Shown piece by piece: positions 39,138 to 50,400 of a stretch of 64,000 nucleotides of DNA. The translations under genes and the position numbers were made by a program. Position 1 is the stretch's first letter, and each line of letters begins with the position of its first letter. The DNA comes from CAYLPJ01 sp964385465 (GTDB taxonomy: Bacteria; Planctomycetota; Phycisphaerae; SM23-33). The notes under the pieces were generated by a model. It was not told where the DNA came from. It worked only from the letters and a program-made list of their open reading frames with translations, and searched no databases. Location of the stretch: positions 12,936 to 76,935 of the forward strand of contig CAYLPJ010000028.1 in assembly GCA_964385465.1 (NCBI GenBank), given 5' to 3'.

Positions 39138-40864
39138 GCTTTTCCCGCATCGCCGCCGCGCTGCTGGCCCTGGCCGCCTGCGCCCCCGGCGCCGGCGCCC
39201 AGACTACGCGGCGCGTCCTCGCCGGCTCCGACGACGGCGTCTGGCTGCTGGAGTTCGACTCCCGGGGCTCGACCTTCGACATCGCCCTCCGCCCGGCCGA
39301 CGAGGACTGGCAGTGGCTGCACCGCGAGATGACCGGCCGGCCCGCACTGGCCGCCGCCGGGGGCGACCGCCTGCACGTGTTCTTCGACGACCCCTTCGGG
39401 CACCTGCTCTGCGACGCGACCGGCACGGACCCCTGGCTGGCCCCGCCGTCGGGCAACCCCCGCTGGCCCGGCGATGCCGCGCCGCTGGCGGTCGCCGAGT
39501 CGCTCGACGCCAACGGCCGACCCGACTACGGCGTCCTCGCCGTCGTCCCCCTGGCCCCGCCGACGCCCGCGACCCGCACCGCACCCGCGCCGTCGACGAC
39601 CGTTCCGGCCGCGACCGCCCCGGCGATCGCGCTGACCACGGCCCCGGCCCGCCCGGCGGGGAAGCTGGCGCTGTTCCGCCATGCCGGCGCGACCTGGGAG
39701 CACGTCGCCGATTGTCCCGAGCTGCCCCGCGGGCCGGGGACGCGCCTCCTGCTCGCCGATACCGGCCGGGCCGTGTACCTGGCCTCCTCCGACGCCGGCG
39801 AGAGGGGCAATCGGATCTTCCGGTGGGACGCGTCGGGCTGGCAGCGGCTGGACCTGATCGGCTCGCCGGCGTCGGCGCCGATCCGTGGCCTGGTGGGCAT
39901 CGGCGGGCAGCTCGTGGTCGTGCTCTCCCATCCGTCCGACGCCAACGAGGCCGGCGACGAACTGCTGCTGGCGGTCTACGACGACCGGCAGCGCGTCTTC
40001 GCCATCCAGCCGGCGCGGCGGGGGGATGCCGTGGCGACCTGGCCGGCCGACGCGCCGCCGTCGGTGGCGCGGTTCGGCAAACAGGTGGCGATGCTCTGGC
40101 AGGCCGACGGGGCGGTCCGCTTCGCCACGTGCATGCCCCGCGTCGGGCAACTGGTGGACAAGGGGCCGGTCGCCTTCGACGCCCCCGTCGGCGACGACGG
40201 CGAGGAACTGCTGAACCTCTTCATGTGGGCGCTGCTGATCGCCGTGCTTATCCCCATGATCGCCCTGCGCCCGCGGACGCGCCCCGAGCCGTTCTCGCTG
40301 CCCGAGGCCGCCCGCACCGGCCCGCTGCTCAAGCGGCTGATTGCCTTCCTGATCGACCTGGCGCCCGTGGTGGTGCTGGTCTCGTTCGTCTACTCCGTCA
40401 GCCCCTGGGCCATGCCCGAGGAGGAGATGCGCCGCCTCTACGACCGCCTGCGACGCGGCGACGAGGTCCGCATCCCCGTCGCCATGGCTGCCTCCTACGT
40501 GGCCATGCTCGTCCTGTTCGTCGCCTACTGCACCGTCGCGGAGATCCGCTACGGCAAGACGCCGGGCAAGCGACTGATGAAGCTTCGCGTTGTCGGCCAC
40601 AAGGGCGCCGCCCCGACGCCGCGGGCCTGCCTGCTTCGCAACCTGCTGAAGGTCATGGAACTGGTCGCCCTCCGCGCGCCGCTGTTGCTGGTGCTGGTCC
40701 TGCTGATCCCGCTGTTCACCCGCTACCGCCAGCGATTCGGCGACCTCGTCGGACGCACCGCGGTCGTCGACGCCCGGTTCGAGTTCCCCGAGCCCGACGA
40801 GGGGCAGGAGGGACAGGCCGACGCCGGCGACGCGACCGATACAGCGGACGACGAGCCGCGGTAG
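39134..40864 (+). CDS. RDD-domain membrane protein with exported N-terminal region
   Basis: A 576-residue protein. The GTG start overlaps the previous stop (GTGA) and is followed by a signal peptide (LLALAACAPGAGAQ). The N-terminal half (about 20-360) holds short beta-rich repeats, such as LFRHAGATWEHVADCPELP and IFRWDASGWQRLDLIG, and a Thr/Pro/Ala-rich linker. After a membrane segment (LLIAVLIPMIAL) comes a C-terminal RDD domain: LLKRLIAFLIDLAPVVVL, IRYGKTPGKRLMKLRVV and YRQRFGDLVGRTAVVD. Fusion of a secreted sensor-like part to an RDD domain is unusual. Last gene of the cluster. Confidence 0.75.
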   Translation: MSFSRIAAALLALAACAPGAGAQTTRRVLAGSDDGVWLLEFDSRGSTFDIALRPADEDWQWLHREMTGRPALAAAGGDRLHVFFDDPFGHLLCDATGTDPWLAPPSGNPRWPGDAAPLAVAESLDANGRPDYGVLAVVPLAPPTPATRTAPAPSTTVPAATAPAIALTTAPARPAGKLALFRHAGATWEHVADCPELPRGPGTRLLLADTGRAVYLASSDAGERGNRIFRWDASGWQRLDLIGSPASAPIRGLVGIGGQLVVVLSHPSDANEAGDELLLAVYDDRQRVFAIQPARRGDAVATWPADAPPSVARFGKQVAMLWQADGAVRFATCMPRVGQLVDKGPVAFDAPVGDDGEELLNLFMWALLIAVLIPMIALRPRTRPEPFSLPEAARTGPLLKRLIAFLIDLAPVVVLVSFVYSVSPWAMPEEEMRRLYDRLRRGDEVRIPVAMAASYVAMLVLFVAYCTVAEIRYGKTPGKRLMKLRVVGHKGAAPTPRACLLRNLLKVMELVALRAPLLLVLVLLIPLFTRYRQRFGDLVGRTAVVDARFEFPEPDEGQEGQADAGDATDTADDEPR

Positions 40865-40993
40865 GCGCAGCAGGCGGGAATTCGACGGAGACGGGCGCTG
40901 CATTCGGGGGTTGGAAAGGGCAGGAAGGGAGGCGGGCGCCGGGGGGTGACGGCTCGTGCCGGCCGGGGGCGCTCCCGCCGAGCTCACCGATCC

Positions 40994-41016
40994 CCGCGGG
41001 CGTCGCCCGGGCTTTT
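40994..41016 (+). terminator. Possible terminator after the RDD gene
   Basis: A GC-rich short stem (GCGGGCGTCGCCCG) is followed by GGGCTTTTC at 41009-41017. The stem is only about four bp with a sensible loop, so this is a weak candidate. Confidence 0.3.
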
Positions 41017-41020
41017 CGGT

Positions 41021-41046
41021 AGACAACCCATGCGCGTGCGTTGTCT
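41021..41046. promoter_or_regulatory. Inverted repeat upstream of the second giant gene
   Basis: AGACAAC (41021-41027) and GTTGTCT (41040-41046) form a perfect 7-bp dyad around a 12-nt loop. It could be an operator or a hairpin, but no regulator binding is known. Confidence 0.3.
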
Positions 41047-41284
41047 GTATGGACGGACCCGCGGCGCCGGGAACGGGAACGTCGGCCCTGCCGGGCAAAA
41101 CAGAAAATCGATGGAAAGCGGGAACCGTCGGCTGCGTTCGACATCTAACGCAAAAGCGGCCCGTATGCCGCGGCCGGCCCGGCCGGCTCGCCGCGCCAGG
41201 CCGGTTCGTTGCCGGTCGGGATAAGTGTGCGAGCCATGGCATCTTAGCGGGCGCGTGCCCAACAGGAGGCCTGTGGAAATCGCT

Positions 41285-41313
41285 TTGACACCCCCATGAG
41301 GGCCAAGTAGAAT
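41285..41313 (+). promoter_or_regulatory. Strong sigma-70-like promoter of the second giant gene
   Basis: TTGACA (41285-41290), 17 bp, TAGAAT (41308-41313): both boxes are at or near consensus with optimal spacing. The predicted leader is about 95 nt and ends with GGGAG six nt before the ATG at 41416. Confidence 0.75.
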
Positions 41314-41415
41314 CTCCGCAGCGGCGCGCGGTTCACAGGCGGCGCGCCCCGGCGGTATCCCTACATCCATACGCCGTGACGGCAATGACTTACAGGAAGT
41401 CAACGGGAGTCTGAC

Positions 41416-44400
41416 ATGTCAAGTTTCTTCGAGACGCCGAGTGGCCCGGAATTCGTCCCCAGCTTCGAGCCGCTGGAGGAGCGTCTGCTGCTGACGACGA
41501 TTCGCGGCGGCGAGTTCTTCGTCTACGAGAACAGCCAGAACGAGGCCGTCCGTATCAGCCTGATCGGCGATCGGGAGGATGCAGTTGAGGTCTTTGCCGA
41601 TCATGCGCACTTCGGCGTCGTCGATCTGCCCGGTTTCTACAACGGCGACCCCACCGATGTGGTCACCTGGCCGGCCGGAGAATCCCCCACGCGCCAGGTC
41701 TGGGACGCCAACCACCAGAACTCCTGGTACGTCTGGAACCAGCAGGGCGACACCTACCTCGACCCCGACGGCTTCCAGGTCTCGACGACCTACGGCGCCC
41801 AGGCGGAGATCTTCGCGATCTACGTCGTCAACGCCTCGCCGGACACCCGCCTGTCGATCTCCCGCGTGATTCCGCCGAACCCGGCCCAGCCGTTCACCTC
41901 CGGCGGGGGAGAGGCCTGGTACAACCGCGTCGACCCGTGGTCGGGCAACGTCTTCAACCTCGCCACCTTCGACTGGATGTACGAGCCCAACGACGTGACC
42001 GACGCCCCGGACAACACCGGCACGGTCATCGTCGGCGCCCGCCACTATCCCCTGGACGACAACCAGACCCAACTTCGGTGGGTGGGCGTCTACGGCGGGA
42101 CGGATCCCGGCGGCGACTGCTACGAGACCGGCGTGCCCCAGACGGGCATCTTCCCCGGTACGGCCGCCTACGGGCCGCTCTACGCGGGCATCAACGTCTC
42201 CGACGAGGCCTACCGCCTGGCCTCGCGAACCCCGCTGGGCCGGGACGTCGGCTCGGTGGCCGCCGATGACGAGGGCAACGTCTTCGCCGTCGACAGCAGC
42301 CCCTTCATCGGCGAACTGATCAACACCAGCACCTCCACGGGCAGCCTCGGCGACGACGTCCAGGCCATCGCCGTCAACGACCAGGGCACCTCCTACGTGG
42401 CGGATCACTCCCGCCAGACCGCCCTGATCAGCACGGGCACCACCGCCGGGGCCGCCAACGCCCTGGGCAACGACCTCCGCACGCTGGCGGTCTACGACAA
42501 CGAGTTCTACGCCATCGAGGAGTCCAACAACACGCTGCTCCAGATCCGCCCGGGCAACAACGAGCCGGTCCGCAGCCTCGGGCGCGTCGTCGACTCGGTC
42601 GCCACCGCCAACACGTTCCTCAACTTCATCGCCCTGGAGACCAACCCCCGCGCCGCCGGCGGCGAGCTGTGGGGCCTGGCGTACGGCTCGGCCGACAATG
42701 CCCTCGTGCTGGTCAAGGCCACGATCCCCGGCGGTGTGCGGACGACAGTCCCGTTCGACCGCATCGCCGTGCTGAACACCCCCGAGGACGGCCCGTGGGG
42801 GGCCAACGTGGTCCCGGGCATCACCGCGATGGCCATGCGCGAGAACTCCACGACCGGGCTGCTGGAGGTCTGGGGCGTCACCGGCGCCAACCAGCTCGTG
42901 ATGATTAACGCCGGCAGCGGCGAGGTCACCCTCGCCGGCGAGGACCGCGTGACCGGCACGCCGAACCCGGCGGACTTCGTCCTCCAGACTACCGGCGGCG
43001 GCAATGTCGATACCGTCATCGGCTTGGAGTTCATCGGCGAGACCCTCTACGCCATCACCCGCGACGAGCACCTCTACCGCCTCGACACGGCCGCGCTGGC
43101 GACGAGCTCGGACATCGCCACCGACCTCGGCGAGACCCAGGCGCCCTTCGCCGAGAGCCTGGCCTACAACGCCGCCCAGCCGGCGAGGCTGTTCACCATC
43201 ACCGAGAACAACGCCGCGTTGCGCCTGGCGGCGATCACCGTCGAGGCCTCGCTGGAGTCCGTCGACGCCAACGGCGTCGGGACCATCGTCGGTCCCCTCT
43301 GGGACGCCGACGAGGGCACCTTCGCCTACAACGACGTCACCGGCCTGGACTACGCCGTCTACGACCCCGACGACCCCGCCAACACCGACGAGTTCCTCTA
43401 CGGCCTGGCGCGGATCTCCGACCTGGACCCCACCGGCTTGCCCGCGGCTCCCGAGGGCGTATGGATCGTCCGGATCAACGAGGGCAACGGACAGGCCACC
43501 CGCCTGGCCCGCATCGTCGGCCCGGCAAGCCTGTCCTCGCTGGCCTGGAACGAGCTGAACCAGCAGTTCTATGCCATCGACCCGGACAACAACCAGCTCT
43601 ACGTGCTGGACCCGGCCGACATCGACGACCAGGGCACGCCGGATTCCATCGACGACGTCATCGACCTGACCGGCCAGACGACCGTGACCACCGGGGGCAC
43701 GCCGGTCTCGCTGGTCAGCGCCGACTTCGACGGCGATACGCAGGCGGACGTCGCCGTGCTCAACCAGGCTGACGACACCGTCCAGATCTTCCTGGGCAAC
43801 GGCGACGGGACGTTCACGGACAGCGGCACGGTGGCCGTCGGCGACGGCGGGGTGCAGATCGTCGCCGCCCAGCTCAGCGACGACGACGCCTCGACGGTCA
43901 TCGACGACAGCGACAACCTCGACCTGGTGGTCGTCAACACCGCCGACGGCGACGTGAGCATCCTGCTGGGCGACGGGGCGGGCGGCTTCGCCTCGGCCGG
44001 CGACGTCGCGGCGGGGACGGACCCCTCGGCCGTGGCGGTGGGCGACGTGAACAACGACGGCAACCCGGACCTGGCGGTCGCCAACGAGGGCGACGACCAG
44101 GCCGAGGTGTTCCTGGGCAACGGCAACGGCACGTTCGGGGCCGGCGCGACGTTCGACGTCGCCGGCGGGCCGACCGGCGTGACGCTGGCGGATGTCGACG
44201 GCAACGGCAACCTGGACCTGATCACCGCCAACGGCGACGACGACAGCGTCTCGGTGCTCATGGGCCGCGGCGACGGGACGTTCATGGAGCACGAGGACTA
44301 CGGCCCCGAGTCGGTGGCCCTCGGAGACCTCAACGGCGACGGCGACACCGACCTGGTCGTCGCCAACCGCGACGGCAATACCGTCTCGGTCCTGATCGGC

Positions 44401-47400
44401 GACGGCAGCGGGGCGTTCGCCGGGCGGTGGACCTACGCGACCGGCGCGGCGCCGATGGACGTTCGCCTGGCGGACATGAACGGCGACGGCGATCTCGACG
44501 CCGTCACCGCCAACCAGGGCGGCAACAACATCTCCGTGCTGCTGGGCGACGGCAGCGGCGGCTTCGGCGCGGCCACCAACACCGCGGTGGGGGCGATGCC
44601 GACGGACCTGGACGTCGGGCAGATCGACAACGCCGGCGGGCTGGACGTGGTGGTCGCCAACCGCAACGACGACACGGTGACGGTCCTGATCGGCGACGGC
44701 GCCGGCGGGTTCAGCGGCTCGGCGACGTACAACGTCGGCGACAGCCCCTCCGACGTCGCCCTGGGCCTGATGGACGGCGACGCGTTCAACGACATCGTCG
44801 TGGCCAACCAGGCCGACGACACCGTCAACGTGCTGGTCAACGACGGCGCCGGCGGGTTCACCGATGCCGGCGTGGGCTCGACGTTCTCGGTGACCACCGT
44901 CGACGACGGCGTCCAGAGCCCCGTCGGCCTGGCCATCGGAGACGCCGACGACGACGGCACGCTCGACGTGGTCACCGCCAACCGCCTCGGCGAGACCATC
45001 GCGGTCCTGCTGGGCAGCGGCGACGGCTCGCTGTTCGCCCTCCAGCTCTTCCCCGCCGGCGACAGCCCCACGGCCCTGGCGCTGGAGGACCTCACCGGCG
45101 ACGGGGCGCCCGAGGCGCTGGTCACCGACCAGGTCGGCGATTCCGTGCTGGTGCTGATGAACAACGGCGACGGCACGTTCACCGCCCCGGCCGCCGACCG
45201 GACCTACAACGTGGGCGACAACCCCGCCACGGTCGTGCTGGGCACCGTCGACGGCGGCTCGACCCTCGACCTGGTCAGCGTCGGGCGCGGCGACGACAGC
45301 GCCGGCGTCCGCCTCGGCGAGGGCTCGGGGACCTTCGGCGACCTGATGTCCACCACCCTGGGCAACCGCTTCGACGTCGGCGACAACCCCGTCGACGTCG
45401 TCGCGGTGGATATGGACGGCGACGGCAACCTGGACGTGCTGACGGCCAACGCCAACGACGGCTCGACGCAGGGGACGGTCTCGCTGCTGCTGGGCAACGG
45501 GGACGGCACGTTCCAGGCCCAGACGACGCAGTTCACGGACATCGATCCGCAGCAGTTGCTGATCGACGACCTCGACGGCGACGGCAACTGGGACATCCTG
45601 ACGGCCAACGCCGGCAGCGACAGCGTCTCGGCGAGGCTGGGCGGCGGGGACGGGACGTTCGGCGGGCACCTGGTCTACCCGGTCGGCACGGCGCCGATGT
45701 CGGTGGGCCTGGCGGACCTCGACGGCGACGGGCAGATGGACCTGCTGTCGGCCAACAGCGGCGACGACACCCTCAGCGTGCTGCTGGGCAACGGCGACGG
45801 CTCGTTCGGCGGGGAGCTGCTGCTGGTGGGCAACACCGACCCGTTCGTGGGCATCGAGTGGCTGACCAGCCCGGGCGGCGCCCAGGCACTGCTGGGCGTG
45901 ACGGCCTCGGCGGCGGCGACGCCCCCGACCTTCGACCCGCCGGACAGCAAGCTCTACACCATCGACTGGACCTCCGGCACGGTGACCGAGCTGGACGACG
46001 TGAACCGCTACTCGCCCTACGAGCAGCCGCACATCGCCAGCCTGACCAGCCTGGCCTATTCGCCGCTTCAGCCGGGCTACCTGTGGACCACCGACCGGGT
46101 GATCGGCTACTACGACTCGTACGGCAACTACATCGACGACGCCCGCGTCTTCATCCAGATCGACGACAACGGCAACGAGATCCCGCACCTGGACACCCAG
46201 GACGGCGATGTGCTCATCGAACGCGACATGGGCTACCGCCTCAGCCGCATCCGCCTGTCCTCGGCCCTGATGAACTCCAACGGGCAGGGCGACGTGGACG
46301 TCCAGTCCATCCTCTTCGACAGCGACCAGGGCACGCACCCGTTCTGGATCTACGACGACGTCTACGCCCTCGACCGGGCGCCCGACGGCACGCTCTATGC
46401 CGTCGCCAAGGCACGCAGCCTCAACCCCACGACCGACCCGGTGGACCCCGGCGACCCGGCCGCGACGACCAAGACGTGGCTGGTCTCCATCGATACGACC
46501 TTCTCCCTGTTCAGCGTGGACGTGGTCACCCGTCTTGCCGAGCTGCCGGCCGGCTACGAGGACGTTACGACCATCGCCTTCAGCGGCGACGGCACGCTGT
46601 ACGGCGTGCAGGACGTTGTCGGCGGCGACCGGTTGTTCACGTTCGACCAGGCCGGCGGGACGTTCACCGGCGCGGTGACGGACATCGGCCTGGTCAGCGA
46701 CGCGTTGATGAACCCGCTGGACCTGACGGGCATGGACTTCCAGCCGGACTACGTCTCGGCCCTGCCGGGCTACGGGGACGGCACGTTCGGGATGCGGTTC
46801 GAGCTGGCCACCGGCAACGGCCCCTACCTCGCGCCGCTGGTGGACCTCAACGGCGACGGCCGCGTGGACCTCGTCACGACCAACGAGTTCGACGACACGT
46901 TCTCGGTGATCCTCAGCAACCCGTTCTCCTCGACGGCCTATCTGGATCCGGTGGTCTACACCGTCGGCGACGCGCCGGTCTCGGCGGACTTCGGCAAGTT
47001 CAACGACGACGACCCGCTGGACATCGTGATCGCCAACCGCGACGACGACAGCGTGACGGTGATCTTCGGCGGCGGCAACGGCACGTTCCAGGCCGTCGAG
47101 TCCGCCCCCGCGGACGTCCTGACCGCCCAGCTCAACGACGACGACGATGACGGCGACATCGACGCCGACGACATCCCCGACATCATCACCGTCAGCGCCG
47201 TCGACAGCACGCTGACCGTGCTGCTGGGCCAGGCCGGCGGCACCTACGACGGGGCCCGGTCAATCTACGACGTGGGCACTTCGCCGCGAACGCTGCTGAT
47301 GGGCCAGCTCAACGACGACAACGACGACGGGCTGGTCAACAGCGACGACTGGATTGACGCGATCACCGTCAACGCCCTCGACGACACGATCTCCGTGCTG

Positions 47401-50400
47401 CTGGGCAACGGCAACGGGACGTTCGCGTTCCCGACCACCTACGACACCGGCGCCGTGCCCTTCGACGGCGAACTCGTCGAAGTCAACGGCGACGGCGACC
47501 TCGACGTGGTCGTCGTCAACGCCCTCGACAACACCGCCACCGTCCTGCTCGGCGACGGCGACGGGGGCTTCGCCGAGCTGATCCAGGCCCAGCCGCCCAC
47601 GGTCGGGCTGGCGCCGACCTCGCTGGACATGGCCGACCTCAACGGCGACGGCAACCTCGACATCGCCGCCGGCAACATGCTCGGGACCGTGACGGTGATC
47701 TTCGGCCTCGGCGACGGGACCTTCGACGCCACCACCACGGCGACCTACGACGTCGGCAGCAATCCCCGCGACGTCACCCTGGTCAACCTCAACGACGACA
47801 ACGGCGACGGCTTTGTCAACGCCGGCGACGTCCTCGACCTGGTGGTGGGCAACTACGTCGACAACGAGGTCAGCGTGCTGCTGGGCAACGCCGACGGGAC
47901 GTTCGATCCGGAGACGACCTTCGCCGCCGGCACCGGCCCGACGTCCGTCACGCCGGCGTCCCTCAACACCGACACCGACGACTTCATCGACCTCGTCGTC
48001 ACCAACGGCGTCACCGGCGAGGCCAGCGTGCTGACCGGCAACGGCGACGGGACCTTCAACGCCCCGACGGCCTATACCGTCGGCGCCGGGCCCGTCCAGG
48101 CGATCCTCAGCAACGTCTCGGGGACCGCCACCGCCGACCTGATCGTCGCCAACGAGACCGACGCGACCTTGAGCATCCTCGAGGGCAGCACCGACGGCAC
48201 GTTCGGGCTCCAGACCGTCTACGACGCCGGCGCGGTCGGCACGACCTACAACAACGTGGGCAACGATCCCTCGGCCGTCGTCGTCGGCGACGTCAACGGC
48301 GACACGATCGAGGACATCGTCGTCGCCAACAGCAACCTCGACGACACGCCCGGCGAAGACACCGTGGCGGTGCTGATCGGCAACCCCGACGGCACGTTCA
48401 ACGCGCCGGTGAGCTACGCCGTCGGCGACCGCCCGGTCGCGGTGGTCCTGGGCGACTTCAACCTCGACGGCTGGCTGGACATCGCTACCGCCAACAACAC
48501 CGCCGACACCGTCTCGATCCTGCTGGGCAACGGCGACGGGACCTTCGCCGCCCACGTGCCCTACGCCGCGGGGGACCAGCCGGTGGACTTGGCGCTCGGC
48601 GACCTGAACTCCGACGACGTGCTGGACCTGGTCGTCGCCAACTACGGCGACGGGAACGTCCAGTTCATGCTGGGGGCGGAGGACGGCACGTTCGCGGCAA
48701 GGCAGACGCTGATCGTCACCGGCGCGCCGCAGTCGGTGGAGCTGGCGGACCTCGACGGCGACGGCGACCTGGATATCGTCGCCGTCAGCGAGGAAGCCAA
48801 CGCCGCCAGCGTCTTCCTGGGCAAGGGCGACGGGTTCTTCTCGGGCAACCACCAGTACGCCATCGAGAACGGCCCGCGGAGCGTCCGCATCGGAGACATG
48901 AACAGCGACGGCGCCCTCGAGATCGTCACCGGCAGCCTGGACGACCGTTTCTTCGGCGCCACCGCCGACCTGCTGTACGAGATCGACCCGGCCACGGCGA
49001 TCCTCACCGAGGTCGACGACGGCGCGCTGGCCCTGTCCGGGACCGTCACCGGCCTGGGCAGCAACCCGCTGGACTCCACCTTCATGTGGGGCACCGGGCA
49101 GTTCGGCAGCGGGAACATTCAGAACTACTACCTGCTGAAGATCTTCAACTCCGCCGACTCGGCCATCCAGGACATGGGCACCATCCGCGTCAGCGGCACG
49201 GTGGCCGGGCGGATGTGGACGGCGGGGAACATGGGCCTGATCGACATCGGCTTCAACTGGGCCGACACCCGCGTCGGGCGGAACCTCGACTGGATGGTCA
49301 TGCGCCAGGGTGGCGGCGGGCGCGTTGTCGGGACGTCCGTCTACCTGCCCTACGCCTCGACGATCAAGGTCGGCGGGACGCTCAACTACGTCCGGACGAT
49401 GGGCGGGACGCTGTACTCGTCGATCAACGTGGACAACGACGCCGACGTCTTCCCCATGGGCCTGACCTTCAGCGAGCGGGAAACGTACGTCACCACGGAG
49501 GCGGCGTGGCACTACTACTGGATCCAGGGCCAGTTCCCGCGCCTGCCCGGGAGCCTCGGCGGCCTGGAGAACAACGCGCCCGAGTCCGCCCAGTTCATCA
49601 ACCATCCGACCGGGACGGGGACCTACTACGGCTCGCTGTCGACCCTGGAGGAGACCCAGACGCTGCCGGAGGAGATCCCCGGGCTCGAGGGAACCAGCTA
49701 CTTCATCGATTACGTCGCCATCCCGATGGAGGCCGGCCAGCGGGTCACCCTCCAGGGCTGGTTCCTCCTGGGGGTTGTCTGGGTGCCCTTCTACTACTCC
49801 GGCAACACGGCCGGGGGCATCAAGGCCCACATGTTCGACTCCCAGGGGCGCTGGGTCGCCGGCAACGGCTACGAGATGAACGACGACTACGGCGTCGGCA
49901 GCCGCTACGTCTACGACTCCGCCGAACTGATCGACGAGCAGAAGCCCCTGGACTTCGTCGCCCGCGAGGCGGACATCTACTACCTCGCCGTCATCGCGCC
50001 GACGGCACCGTGGATCTACAAGCTCGAGATCGACACCATGCCCGGGGCCGCCCTCGGCGCGGTGGACATCGAGGGCGACTACATGGGCACGCTTCAGGCC
50101 TTCGCGGCCGACAACCTGCCCACGATGAGCGAGGCCAGCCCGCTGGGGCACTACATCAGCAACCCGTTCAGCCCGGACGACATTGTCGTCGAGGAGAGCG
50201 GGAACCTCGGCGCGATACGCGTGGCCGGGCTGTTCGGGGACGGGACGACCTTCCTGCCGAGCGTGCACACCATCGGCGGCGGGGGCGACCTGTTCGCCCT
50301 CGAGGGCGGGACCGTCGCCGGCGTGACCGTCAAGGCCGAGGGCTCCATCGGCCGGCTTGCCTCGTTCGACGGCGACCTGGGCCTGTCCGCCTCGGCCGGG

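Larger units (their letters stand above)
40865..41415. other. Leader region upstream of the second giant gene
   Basis: 551 bp with no supported gene. It contains a weak stem with a T4 tract after the RDD gene (40994-41016), a 7-bp inverted repeat (41021-41046), the strong promoter at 41285-41313, and a leader of about 95 nt ending in GGGAG before the ATG at 41416. The small frames in this interval do not look coding. Confidence 0.6.

Noticed and set aside
41419..46338. Minus-strand open frame of 1639 codons over the second giant gene
   Set aside because: Antisense shadow of FG-GAP repeats; the plus strand has motif, promoter, RBS and terminator.
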